NCBI GenBank assembly: GCA_019114135.1
Contig: DXGC01000070.1
Coordinates: 34,607-98,606 of the forward strand
Reading direction: 5' to 3'
From: Candidatus Corynebacterium avicola
GTDB taxonomy: Bacteria > Actinomycetota > Actinomycetes > Mycobacteriales > Mycobacteriaceae
DNA: 64,000 nucleotides
The stretch's first letter is position 1; the number at the start of each line of letters is the position of its first letter. The notes under the pieces were generated by a model. The model worked only from the letters and a program-made list of their open reading frames with translations. It ran no database searches and was not told where the DNA came from. This document shows positions 33,305-42,297 of this stretch, piece by piece. The position numbers and the translations under genes were made by a program.

Positions 33305-34882
33305 ATGCAGGTTGACATCAGTTCGATCCGGCAACTGCAGCGCCATGCAGATCTTCACGGGGAGGACACGGCGATCGTGTACGAGGGGACCGAGTTCTCC
33401 TACACAGAGTTGATGAAGGCGGTCGGGAAGTTCGCGGCGGCGCTCCGCGAGGACGGCGTGGGTCGAGGAGACCGGGTCGCCTACGCCGGACTGAACAGCG
33501 TGACCTTCTTCATCACGTTCTTCTCGGCGATCTGGGTCGGCGCCACCTTCGTCCCACTGAACTTCAGGCTGGTCGGGGACGAGATGCGTGGCGTCCTGCG
33601 CGACGCACGTCCCGATGTCGTCCTCGCCGAGCCAGTTCAGGCGGCAGCCTTCGACGAGTTCCTGGGGACCCTGGCCATCCGGAAGACCCTGCTTGTCGAC
33701 ACGGACCCGAACCTCGAGGATGCCACTGCCCCGTCCGATGCATGGTTGCCCTACTCGGAGTTCGTCCACGGCTGCAACGAGATCCCGCCGCACGAACCGC
33801 AGCACGACGAAGACCTTGCGGCGCTGCTCTACACCTCCGGCAGCACCGGGCGCCCCAAGGGCGTGATGCTGACCCACGGGAACCTGTGGTGGGGCTGGAA
33901 CAACGTCGACTCGGCGATCGACACCCGGGCAGACGATGTGTCGCTGGCCGTCGCGCCCCTGTTCCACATCGGAGGTCTGAACGCCTTCTCGCTCCGCACC
34001 CTCACCCACGGTGGAACACTTCTGGTCCGGCGAAAGTTCGATCCGGCCCAGGCTCTCCGGGACATCGAGGAACGACGTGTGACCACCGTGTTCCTGGTGC
34101 CGGCGATGCTGACCGCAATGTCCCGCCAGCCGAACTTCGACGCCACCGACCTGAGTTCTCTCCGTGCCACCTGCGTCGCCGCTGCCCCGGTCCCACCGGA
34201 CCTCATCTCCCTGTACGCCGGGCGCGGGGTGCTGCTCCAGCAGGCGTGGGGCCTCACCGAGACGGCGCCGTTCTCCACCAACGTCGACGAGTCGATGGTG
34301 CAGGAGAAACTCGGCTCCTGCGGCACCCCGATGCCCTACACGCGGGTGAAGGTCGTCAACCCGGAGTCACTTGCCGACATCACGGAATCCGGTGAGGTCG
34401 GTGAGCTGTGGGTGCAAGGGCCGAACGTCTCCGTCGGATACTGGAACAACCCCAAGGCGACCCGCCAGGCGTTCACCGACGACGGCTGGTTCCGAACCGG
34501 TGACCTGGGGCGACGGGACGAGGACGGCTACTACTACATCGTCGACCGGCTCAAGGACATGGTGCTCTCCGGAGGGGAGAACATCTACCCGGCCCAGATC
34601 GAGAATGCACTGTTCACCCACCCCGACATCGTCGACGTCGCCGTCATCGGAATCCCGCACGAGAAGTGGGGCGAGACCGTGTGCGCGGTCGTCCAGTTCA
34701 AGGATGATCCGGCCTCCCTCGAGGACATCCGGGAGTTCCTCTCCACCAGGGTGGCCTCCTACAAGCTTCCCCGTGCGCTCGTCGTCACCGAAGAAGTCGC
34801 CCGCAACGGCAGCGGGAAACTCGACAAGCAGCGCATCAGGCGGGAGGTCCTTGCCGAGGCATCCCTCGCCGAGGCGTCCTGA
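33305..34882 (+). CDS. AMP-forming acyl-CoA ligase
   Basis: A 525-residue ANL-superfamily enzyme that activates a carboxylic acid with ATP and CoA. The P-loop is LLYTSGSTGRPKGVMLTH. The middle motifs are QQAWGLTETAPFST and YWNNPKATRQAFTDDGWFRTGDLG, and the C-terminal domain has DRLKDMVLSGGENIYPAQIE and the catalytic Lys in NGSGKLDKQRIR. The acid may be the side-chain acid freed by the hydrolase, or a short-chain fatty acid; the sequence alone does not decide. AAAGGAGAG precedes the start. It has a separate operator-promoter and is followed 64 bases on by the extradiol dioxygenase. Confidence 0.92.
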   Translation: MQVDISSIRQLQRHADLHGEDTAIVYEGTEFSYTELMKAVGKFAAALREDGVGRGDRVAYAGLNSVTFFITFFSAIWVGATFVPLNFRLVGDEMRGVLRDARPDVVLAEPVQAAAFDEFLGTLAIRKTLLVDTDPNLEDATAPSDAWLPYSEFVHGCNEIPPHEPQHDEDLAALLYTSGSTGRPKGVMLTHGNLWWGWNNVDSAIDTRADDVSLAVAPLFHIGGLNAFSLRTLTHGGTLLVRRKFDPAQALRDIEERRVTTVFLVPAMLTAMSRQPNFDATDLSSLRATCVAAAPVPPDLISLYAGRGVLLQQAWGLTETAPFSTNVDESMVQEKLGSCGTPMPYTRVKVVNPESLADITESGEVGELWVQGPNVSVGYWNNPKATRQAFTDDGWFRTGDLGRRDEDGYYYIVDRLKDMVLSGGENIYPAQIENALFTHPDIVDVAVIGIPHEKWGETVCAVVQFKDDPASLEDIREFLSTRVASYKLPRALVVTEEVARNGSGKLDKQRIRREVLAEASLAEAS

Positions 34883-34946
34883 TCCCGTAACCAGCAACGT
34901 CCCCACGACCCACGAACCCCCGCCCCACGACTGAAGGAACAACACC

Positions 34947-35942
34947 ATGGCACGACTCCTCGACAGCTACGACCCCGGCCCGCAGGTCGCCCAGTGCGGC
35001 GCCATCAATGTCGGTACGAAGGACCTGGAGACCTCGCTGCACTTCTTCCGTGACCTCCTCGGCATGGAGGTGGTGGAACGCATCGGCGACACCGCCTACC
35101 TCCGTGGCTACATGGAGCTCACCCACCATTCCCTGGTGCTTACCCAGCAGGACGAGAACACCATCAACACCTACAGCTTCCGAGTGAAGCGGCCCCAGGA
35201 TGTCGAACTGTTCTACGAGGAGCTCCAACGACAGGAGATCGAGGCCCTCGAGGTCGCCTCGGGCACCGAGGCGGGTCGAGGAACCGCAGTCCGTTTCCTC
35301 CTGCCGGGAAGCGGGCACCCCGTGGAGCTCTACTACGACATCGACAAGCCCCAGGCACCGGAGGAGATCCGGTCCAAGCTCCCCTCGAACAGCTCCCGGC
35401 GACGAGGCCTCGGCGTCCGACGGATCGACCACTTCAATGTGCAGACTGCCCGCGAGAACATCAACGAAGCGGAGAGCTTCGTCAGGGACACGCTCGGGTT
35501 CAAACGCCGTGAGTACCAGCTGCACCGGGATGACGAGACAGTGCTCGCGTCGTGGATGTCGGTCACCCCGCAGGTCCATGACCTGGCGATCGTGGCCAAC
35601 TCCGAGGGCAAGTCCGGCCAGCTGCACCACATGGCGTTCAACCTGGAGAACATGTCGGACATCCTCACCGCCGCTGACATCCTCGCCGATTTCGACGTCA
35701 CCTTCGACCTGGGCCCGGGCAAGCACGGCATCGGGCAGGCCATGTACCTCTACGTTCTGGACCCGGGTTCGGGACACCGCGTGGAGCTGTACGCCGGTGG
35801 CTACCTGATCTTCGACCCGGACTGGCAGCCCATCAAGTGGGAGCGGGAGAAGTTCAAGGACGGTCTGACCTGGTACGGCGATCCCTTCGTGGTCGAGGGA
35901 GCAATGCGCAGCCTGGCGACGACACCCTCGGCCGGACTGTGA
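34947..35942 (+). CDS. Extradiol dioxygenase (catechol 2,3-dioxygenase type)
   Basis: A 331-residue two-domain vicinal-oxygen-chelate enzyme that opens a catechol next to the hydroxyls. The iron ligands should be H162 (RIDHFNV), H228 (GQLHHMAFNLEN) and E280 (GHRVELYAGGY). The C-terminal LIFDPDWQPIKW is common in metapyrocatechases. It is needed for the route, but lies outside the main operon behind the ligase gene. ATG 34947 follows GAAGGAACAACACC. Confidence 0.94.
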   Translation: MARLLDSYDPGPQVAQCGAINVGTKDLETSLHFFRDLLGMEVVERIGDTAYLRGYMELTHHSLVLTQQDENTINTYSFRVKRPQDVELFYEELQRQEIEALEVASGTEAGRGTAVRFLLPGSGHPVELYYDIDKPQAPEEIRSKLPSNSSRRRGLGVRRIDHFNVQTARENINEAESFVRDTLGFKRREYQLHRDDETVLASWMSVTPQVHDLAIVANSEGKSGQLHHMAFNLENMSDILTAADILADFDVTFDLGPGKHGIGQAMYLYVLDPGSGHRVELYAGGYLIFDPDWQPIKWEREKFKDGLTWYGDPFVVEGAMRSLATTPSAGL

Positions 35943-35973
35943 CAGCTACACCCCGGCCCTGACGGTCCCCTCC

Positions 35974-37644
35974 TTACGCCCGGGCAGCCAGCGCCGTGAC
36001 GTCCACCTCCGGGGGCAGGGTGCCGTACTCCATGCCACGGCTGGTCGGGTCGACGCGTCCGGCGAGGTAGGCCTCGGCGACGGGAGCGGGAGCATGGGTC
36101 AGCAGGATCTGCGCCTGCAGGGTCAGCGCCATGGACTCCACGAGTCGCCGGGCGATCGCCGGGGCGTCGGCGGGGGAGGAGGACGCCTGGCTGAACAGGG
36201 ACTTCGTCCGCGCCAGCTGCGCGTCATAGCGCTCGTCGCGTCCGGCTGCGGTGTCCAACTCCGCGATGAAGGCGGACGCCGCGGACGGCTGCTTCGCCAT
36301 CGCACGCAGGACGTCCAGCGCGATCACGTTGCCGGACCCCTCCCACACCGCGTTGACCGGGGCCTCGCGGTAGCGCCTGGCCAGCGGGAACAGCTCGGTG
36401 TAGCCGTTGCCGCCGAGACACTCCAGCGACTCATAGGCGTGGTGGGGTCCGCGCTTGCACACCCAGTACTTGGACACCGCGGTGGCCAGACGACGGAAGT
36501 CCTCCTGACTGTCGTCGTCGTGGGCGGCCGCCAGGCGTAGCGCCGTCCACGTCGCCGCCTCGGCCTCCAACTGCAGGTCGGCGATGACATTGCTCATCGC
36601 CGGCTGGTCGATCAGCGTGGCGCCGAAGGCTGCACGGTGGCGGGCGTGCCAGGCTGCCTCGGCAACACCCTGGCGCAGTCCGGCGGCGGATCCGTAGACG
36701 CAGTCCAGGCGGGTGCGGTTGACCATCTCGATGATGGTCCGGACGCCACGGCCAGGCTCGCCGACCAGCCAGCCGACGGTGCCGTTGAACTCCACCTCGG
36801 AGGAGGAGTTGGACTTGTTGCCCAGCTTGTCCTTCAACCGCTGGACGTTGAAGACATTTCGCTCCTCACCAGGAAGGATCCGCGGGACGAGGAAGCAGGA
36901 GAGCTTCTCCTCCGCGCCACTTCCACCATCAACGTCGGTCTGCGCCAGGACCAGGAAGGCGTCCGACTGCGGTGCAGAGCAGAACCACTTGTGGCCGGTC
37001 AGGCTCCACGTCCCATCCCCGTTCGGCACCGCGCGGGTGGTGTTCGCGCGCACGTCCGAGCCACCCTGCTTCTCGGTCATCGCCATGCCGAAGATCGCAC
37101 TGTCCTTGGTGGCGGGGTCGCGCAGCTCCGGGTCGTAGTTCCGGGAGAGTAGCCGTGGCTCCCAGAACTCCGCGAGCCCCGGGGAGGTGCGCAGGGCTGG
37201 CACCACGGCGTGGGTCATCGACACCGGGCAGCCGTGGCCTGGTTCGACCTGGCTGACCAGCATGAAACCGGCTGCCCTCAACACATTCGCGCCGGGACCC
37301 GGGTCCGCCCAGGCGGAGGTGTGCAGCCCCTGGTTGATCGAGTAGCCCATGATCCGGTGGTAGCCGGGGTGGAACTCGACGTCATCGACGCGGTTGCCCC
37401 AGCGGTCGTGGCTGTGGTGCACCGGGGTGATGGTGTTCGCCAGCTCGGCATCGTGCTGGTAGGACGCACTGCCGACCTCGGCGCCGATGGCGGTGAGCTG
37501 GTCGGTCGCTGACGTCGGCAACGACGGGGCGAAGGACGCGACGGCCTCGGTGAGGGCGGTGTTGGAGGTGTACTCGTTGACGTCGACGCGGGGCGCGGAC
37601 TGGTTGAACACGGAGTGGGTGGCGGCGGTAATGATGTTTGCCAT
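35974..37644 (-). CDS. AidB-like acyl-CoA dehydrogenase
   Basis: A 556-residue member of the AidB branch of acyl-CoA dehydrogenases. It shows the long N-terminus, GMAMTEKQGGSDVRANTTRAV and SLTGHKWFCSAPQSDAFLVLAQ for FAD binding, and CLGGNGYTELFPLARRYREAPVNAVWEGSGNVIALDVLRAM at the active site. AidB proteins respond to alkylation damage in enterics and bind DNA weakly; actinobacterial forms may act on acyl-CoA instead. I use ATG 37644 because the longer start adds only four residues; no clear ribosome site exists and a TAGTGT hexamer lies eight bases upstream. It converges with the extradiol gene. Confidence 0.88.
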   Translation of the reverse strand: MANIITAATHSVFNQSAPRVDVNEYTSNTALTEAVASFAPSLPTSATDQLTAIGAEVGSASYQHDAELANTITPVHHSHDRWGNRVDDVEFHPGYHRIMGYSINQGLHTSAWADPGPGANVLRAAGFMLVSQVEPGHGCPVSMTHAVVPALRTSPGLAEFWEPRLLSRNYDPELRDPATKDSAIFGMAMTEKQGGSDVRANTTRAVPNGDGTWSLTGHKWFCSAPQSDAFLVLAQTDVDGGSGAEEKLSCFLVPRILPGEERNVFNVQRLKDKLGNKSNSSSEVEFNGTVGWLVGEPGRGVRTIIEMVNRTRLDCVYGSAAGLRQGVAEAAWHARHRAAFGATLIDQPAMSNVIADLQLEAEAATWTALRLAAAHDDDSQEDFRRLATAVSKYWVCKRGPHHAYESLECLGGNGYTELFPLARRYREAPVNAVWEGSGNVIALDVLRAMAKQPSAASAFIAELDTAAGRDERYDAQLARTKSLFSQASSSPADAPAIARRLVESMALTLQAQILLTHAPAPVAEAYLAGRVDPTSRGMEYGTLPPEVDVTALAARA

Positions 37645-37683
37645 ACACAAGGACACTAACCGACAGGGACCGTCGGCAGGCGG

Positions 37684-38328
37684 CTACAGGTCGATCAGCT
37701 CGAGGCGTCCTATTCCGACCCAGCCGATGGTGTCGGTGACCGCGATCGGTCGGTGGACATGGGCCAGCAACCAACGGTCGTAGCCGCGGGACTCCAGCTC
37801 GGCGACAGTGGTCGGAAGGCAGGGCTTCCGGCTGTACTCACCGGTGAGGCTGGTGTGCAGGATGCCCAGGTGCGGTCCGTCAGCACTGGCAGCGGCGTCA
37901 TCAGAACCATCACCGACCACCGGGAAACCGTCGACGACCTCCCGTGGGTCAGGGTTCGTGGCCACCGACTGGGCGTGCACGGTCAGCGACCCGTACCGGT
38001 AGGTCGCCGCGTCCGAGCCTGGGGCAATGGCCAGACCCGGGGTATCCGTCAGATCATCCGGCAGTCGGGACGGCAGGTCCGCGGCGATGTCGTGGTTCCC
38101 CCACACGACCAGCACGGGGACGTCGGTGGCGATCGCCGCCCGCAGCAGTTCCACGGCCTGTTCGACCACGGCGTCCGTGGCATGCTTCCGGTCCACCAGG
38201 TCACCGGCGATGACCAGCAGATCAGCGTCCTGCCCCATGGCGTTGCGCAGGGCGTCCGACGCCCACCGCAATCCCGGCGACCCCGGGGCACCGAGGTGGA
38301 TGTCGGCGATGGCGGCGACCCGGGTCAT
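37684..38328 (-). CDS. Metallophosphoesterase
   Basis: A 214-residue calcineurin-like phosphoesterase. The metal-binding motifs are in order: IADIHLGAP (D-x-H), VIAGDLVDRK (GD), VVWGNHDIA (GNHD), ILHTSL and LLAHVHRP (H-x-H). No signal peptide is present, so it works in the cytosol. The start ATG overlaps the stop codon of the ABC permease (ATGA, 38328-38325), so it belongs to the ABC operon. The substrate is unknown. The company of a CYTH-like secreted protein and an importer points to a phosphorylated compound. Confidence 0.88.
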   Translation of the reverse strand: MTRVAAIADIHLGAPGSPGLRWASDALRNAMGQDADLLVIAGDLVDRKHATDAVVEQAVELLRAAIATDVPVLVVWGNHDIAADLPSRLPDDLTDTPGLAIAPGSDAATYRYGSLTVHAQSVATNPDPREVVDGFPVVGDGSDDAAASADGPHLGILHTSLTGEYSRKPCLPTTVAELESRGYDRWLLAHVHRPIAVTDTIGWVGIGRLELIDL

Positions 38329-40079
38329 GCGGTGACCCCGGTGCCGCCGCGGCGACGCAGCCACAGCTGGACGACCAGCAGCACCACCGTCGAGCTGATC
38401 ACACCGATCAGGGTCATGGTCATCGCCTCGGCACGGTGGCCCTGGTCGAACTGGCCCATGATCCACGGTGACAGCAGCTTCATGTCGCTTGGCCGGATCA
38501 GCGAGGCCATGACCAGCTCACGGATGCCGGTGAGGAAGGCCAGCAGCCAGCCGGCGATGATGCCGGGGATGAGCAGCGGCACGGTGATGCGTCGGAAGCT
38601 CAGCCAGGAGGACGCTCCGGTGACTGCCGCGGCGTCGAAGACGGTGGGGGAGACCGCCTGCGCCGAGGTCTTGATGTTCTGCACCGCCATCGGCAGGAAC
38701 AGTGCTGAGTATGCCAGCACCAGGATCCACGGGGTGTTGTACGGCGTTGCCGGCAGCCAGGAGGAGTTCCACAGGAAGATGAACCCGATGGCCAGCACGA
38801 TCGCCGGAACCGTCTCCGGGGCGATGGCCAGCAGGTCGACCGGACGCTTCAGTTGGCTCCGGTGCCGACGCAGCGTGGTCACCAGCACCACCAACAGCGC
38901 GAGGACCACTGCCGCGGTGGCACCGACGGCACCGAGGATCGCGGAGGTGCTCAGCGCCTCCCGCGCCGAGGAGGACGACAGGACCACCGAGAAGTAGTCG
39001 AGGGTGAGGTTGTCCGGTGTCGGAGGCTCGGACCGCAGGATCGTGGTGGCGCCGAGGATGATCGAGACATAGGGCACTATGACGGTGACCAGGGCGACCA
39101 GTCCCACCCATACCCAGGCAGGCACGAGGGCCGCAGGGCGCAGGGTGAGGGAGACAGGGCGTCCGATCCGTCCTCCCTGGTGCCCGGCCCGCCCGGAGCG
39201 GGTGATCCACTGCTGCAGGCACCAGACACCGATGCCCATGGTGAACAGCAGGCTCGCCCCGACGGAGGCGGAGGAGAAGTCCAGCGGGTCCACGGTGACG
39301 TCCTGGTGGATCCGGGAGACCAGCACCTCGAATCCGATGGCGTTGCCCAGGGTCACCGGGGTGCCGAACTCGCCGGCGGCGCGGACGAAGACGATCAGCG
39401 CGCCGAGCGACCAGGGGCCGATGACCTGCGGCAGGATGATCCGGCGCAGGATCGTCCCCCGTGAGGCCCCGGTGACCGAGCCCATCTCGATGGTGGAGGC
39501 CGGCACGCTGTCGAAGCAGTTGCGCAGCAGCAGGTAGAGGAAGGGGAAGATCTCGCAGGACATGACCAGTGCCATGCCCCAGACGGAATTCACGCCGCCG
39601 CGGATCGCTTCGCCGACGGTGTCGCCGAAGAGCATGTCGCCGACGCCACCCAGCCGGGTGATGTCCATCCACGCCATCGCGGCGACGAACGGCGGGGTCA
39701 TGAAGGGGATCATGACCAGGATGTCGATCCACCAGTGCTTACGCAGCTGCGTCCAACTGGTCAGGAACGCCAGCGGCGCGGCGATGACGGTGGAGAAGAT
39801 GACGACCAGCACCGAGAGCCACACGGTGTTGCCGAGGACGCGCGGCAGGTCACCGTCGACGAGGCTGCCCAGGGCGGACGGTGCGTCGCGGTAGCCGGTG
39901 ACCGCGGTGATGAGCACCATCGCCAGGGGAGCGGCGACGATGACGAGCAGCACCAGCAGCATGGCGGTGGGCCCGCCGGGGAACCGGCGTGCGCCACCGG
40001 GCGGCGTGGTTCCGGACGCTCCCGCCGACGGTGAGGGGTGCGGCTCAGGTGCGGTCACCTGCTGGTCGAGGGAGGTCAC
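38325..40079 (-). CDS. ABC importer permease, two fused halves
   Basis: A 584-residue membrane protein with about twelve helices, built as two fused binding-protein-dependent permease domains in the style of FbpB/PhnU. Each half carries an EAA-type loop: SVTGASRGTILRRIILPQVIGPW in the first and AAVTGASSWLSFRRITVPLLIPGI in the second. The GTG start at 40079 directly follows the TAA stop of the lipoprotein gene. It should work as a dimer of halves with the ATPase coded at 41233. The long proline-rich N-terminus is cytosolic. Confidence 0.92.
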   Translation of the reverse strand: MTSLDQQVTAPEPHPSPSAGASGTTPPGGARRFPGGPTAMLLVLLVIVAAPLAMVLITAVTGYRDAPSALGSLVDGDLPRVLGNTVWLSVLVVIFSTVIAAPLAFLTSWTQLRKHWWIDILVMIPFMTPPFVAAMAWMDITRLGGVGDMLFGDTVGEAIRGGVNSVWGMALVMSCEIFPFLYLLLRNCFDSVPASTIEMGSVTGASRGTILRRIILPQVIGPWSLGALIVFVRAAGEFGTPVTLGNAIGFEVLVSRIHQDVTVDPLDFSSASVGASLLFTMGIGVWCLQQWITRSGRAGHQGGRIGRPVSLTLRPAALVPAWVWVGLVALVTVIVPYVSIILGATTILRSEPPTPDNLTLDYFSVVLSSSSAREALSTSAILGAVGATAAVVLALLVVLVTTLRRHRSQLKRPVDLLAIAPETVPAIVLAIGFIFLWNSSWLPATPYNTPWILVLAYSALFLPMAVQNIKTSAQAVSPTVFDAAAVTGASSWLSFRRITVPLLIPGIIAGWLLAFLTGIRELVMASLIRPSDMKLLSPWIMGQFDQGHRAEAMTMTLIGVISSTVVLLVVQLWLRRRGGTGVTA

Positions 40080-41195
40080 TTAGAGGTACCGGGAGACGAA
40101 GTCGTCGGTGACGCCGTCGGACTCCTCGGCGAGACCGTCGAGGTCGGTGGTCAGTTGCTCGGTGTCGTCGTACTCGGTGCCGCCGTTGGCGGGGACGTCG
40201 CCGACCGAGGGGATCATGTAGTTGTCCGCGCTGATGGCCTGGCCCTCCGGGGAGAACATGAAGTTCGCGAAGGCCTCGGCCGCCTCGACATTGTCGGACT
40301 GGTCGGAGACCAGCACCGGGCGGGGGGTGATGGTGGTGCCGGACGACGGGACGACGACCTCCAGCGGCTCACCCTTGTCGATGGCGCTGTAGGCGGAGTA
40401 GTCCACACCGCCGAAGACAACGGCCTTCGAGCCGGAGGTCACGGCGTCCAGTGCGGGTCCGTTGGCGCCCTGCACCTCCATGCCGTTGTCGAAGAGGGCG
40501 TCGAAGAGCTCCCAGGTCTTGTCCTCGCCCCACTTGTCGACCATGGCGGCGATGAGGTCGGCGGCGGTGCCGGACTCACGCGGGTCCGGCATGATGACCT
40601 TGTCCTTGTAGGCCTCGTCGGTGAGGTCCTCCCAGTCGGCTGGGGCCTCGGCGTCGCCGAGGGCCTCGGTGTTGGTGACCAGGGCGAGGGCGGAGCCGTC
40701 GCGTCCGGTGAAGTCGCCGGTCTCGGACGCCCAGCCGTCGCGCAGTTCGCCGTCGACCTCGGGGGTGAACTCCTCGTAGCCGCCGGCGGAGGACTGCGAC
40801 TGCGCCGCGGACCAGCTGGCGAGGTAGACGAGGTCGGCCTGCGGGTTGCCCTGCTCCGCCTCGAGCTTGGCGGTGATCTTGCCGGTCTCACCGGAGAAGA
40901 CGTTGACGGAGACGTCGGTCTTCTCCTCGAAGGCCTCGACCAGCTCGTCGGTGAGTCCCTGCGGGTTGGCGGAGTAGTAGGTCAGCTCGCCGTCGAGGCC
41001 CTCCGGGGCCTCCCACTCCTCGGCCTGGTCGGCGCTGGAGCCGCCGTCGGAGCCCTCGCCCTCCTCGTCCTCCAGGGAGCCGCAGGCGGTGAGCAGGCCG
41101 GCGGCGGTCATGGTGGCGGTCAGCGCGGTGACCGCCTTCCGGGTCGAGGTGGGGAAGAGGGTGGTGGCGGTACGGGAAGCACGGGTGGTGCGCAT
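40080..41195 (-). CDS. ABC importer substrate-binding lipoprotein
   Basis: A 371-residue lipoprotein. The signal peptide ends in the lipobox LLTAC, with Cys38 to be lipidated, followed by an acidic Ser-rich spacer. The binding domain begins LTYYSANPQGLTDELVEAFEEKTDVSV, in the group of iron(III), phosphonate and thiamine binders. The adjacent Tyr pair that holds ferric iron in classic FbpA is not evident in the C-terminal half, so iron is doubtful. It lies directly before the permease gene, and 37 bases after the ATPase gene. Confidence 0.9.
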   Translation of the reverse strand: MRTTRASRTATTLFPTSTRKAVTALTATMTAAGLLTACGSLEDEEGEGSDGGSSADQAEEWEAPEGLDGELTYYSANPQGLTDELVEAFEEKTDVSVNVFSGETGKITAKLEAEQGNPQADLVYLASWSAAQSQSSAGGYEEFTPEVDGELRDGWASETGDFTGRDGSALALVTNTEALGDAEAPADWEDLTDEAYKDKVIMPDPRESGTAADLIAAMVDKWGEDKTWELFDALFDNGMEVQGANGPALDAVTSGSKAVVFGGVDYSAYSAIDKGEPLEVVVPSSGTTITPRPVLVSDQSDNVEAAEAFANFMFSPEGQAISADNYMIPSVGDVPANGGTEYDDTEQLTTDLDGLAEESDGVTDDFVSRYL

Positions 41196-41232
41196 GGGGG
41201 GTCCTTCGTGAAAGTCGTCAGTGTGGAGGAGT

Positions 41233-42297
41233 TCAGCTGCTGACCAGCAGCTGGACGTCGGTGCCGGCGTCGTGGTCGCGTCCGTCGTAGACCAGCCACG
41301 GGTGCGGGGCGCCGTCGACCTCGCAGCGCAGTTCGTAGCGTCCGCCGACGTAGTGGCAGCTCAGGACGGTGCCAGTGAGGCCGGTGAGGGGTGCGTCTGC
41401 CGCCGTTGTTTCGGTGGTGACCGTGACCTGTTCGGGACGCACCGCCAGATCGTCCAGTCGGTTCATCGTGCCGACGAAGTCGGCGACGAAGGCGTCCGCG
41501 GGACGCTCGTAGATCTCGGCGGGCGGGGCGAACTGGGCGATGCGTCCCTCGTTGAGCACCAGGACGCGGTCCGCCATGGACATCGCCTCCTGCTGGTCGT
41601 GGGTCACGTAGAGGATGGTGAGCCCGAGGGTGCGGGCGAGGTCGGTGATCTCGTGGCGCATCTGGTCGCGTAGGGCGGCGTCGAGTGCGGAGAGTGGCTC
41701 GTCCATGAGGATGAGGCCGGGCCGGTTGATGATGGCCCGGGCGATGGCGACGCGCTGCTGCTGACCGCCGGAGAGTGCGGCCGGCCGCTGGTCGGCCTTC
41801 GCGGAGAGCCCCACGGTCTCCAGGGCGGCGGCGGTGCGCTCGGCACGTTCCTCGGCCGGGACGCGGGGACGTCCGGGTGCCTTGACCGTGAGGGGGAATT
41901 CGACGTTGTCGGCGACGCTCATGTGCGGCCACAGGGCGAGGTCCTGGAAGACCATCGACAGTCCGCGGCGCGCCGGGGGAGTGTTCAGCGACTTCGCGCC
42001 GGACTTCGCAGGAGCCCCGGGAGCCCCAGGAGCACGGAAGACCTCGCGACCGTCGATGCTGATGGTGCCGGTCTGCGGTGTCTCCAGACCGGCGACGCAG
42101 CGCAGCAGCGTGGACTTGCCGCAGCCGGACGGTCCGAGGACGCTGATGAACTCACCGGTACGCACGGAGATGTCCACCGGGTTGAGGCCGGATCCGTCCG
42201 CGAAGATCCGGGAGACGCCGGCGATCTCCAGCATCGGCTCGGCCTGGTCGGAGGAGCTGTCCGGCCTGGTGGCAGTGAGTGTCTCGGCGGCGCTCAC
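41233..42297 (-). CDS. ABC importer ATPase
   Basis: A 354-residue ATPase of the FbpC/PotA type. Walker A is LGPSGCGKSTLL, the signature LSGGQQQRVAIARA, Walker B LILMDEPLSALD, and the switch His is in YVTHDQQEAMS. A TOBE-like domain forms the last 90 residues. An unusual Ala/Pro/Gly-rich insertion (about residues 100-120) lies between the first beta sheet and the Q-loop. GTG 42297 overlaps the stop of the CYTH-like gene (GTGA), so the two are translated together. It precedes the lipoprotein gene in the operon. Confidence 0.93.
   Translation of the reverse strand: MSAAETLTATRPDSSSDQAEPMLEIAGVSRIFADGSGLNPVDISVRTGEFISVLGPSGCGKSTLLRCVAGLETPQTGTISIDGREVFRAPGAPGAPAKSGAKSLNTPPARRGLSMVFQDLALWPHMSVADNVEFPLTVKAPGRPRVPAEERAERTAAALETVGLSAKADQRPAALSGGQQQRVAIARAIINRPGLILMDEPLSALDAALRDQMRHEITDLARTLGLTILYVTHDQQEAMSMADRVLVLNEGRIAQFAPPAEIYERPADAFVADFVGTMNRLDDLAVRPEQVTVTTETTAADAPLTGLTGTVLSCHYVGGRYELRCEVDGAPHPWLVYDGRDHDAGTDVQLLVSS

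Noticed and set aside
40080..41195. Calling the ABC system a ferric-iron (FbpABC) importer
   Set aside because: The general build fits, but the adjacent Tyr pair that binds iron is not evident and the neighbours point to a phosphorylated substrate.
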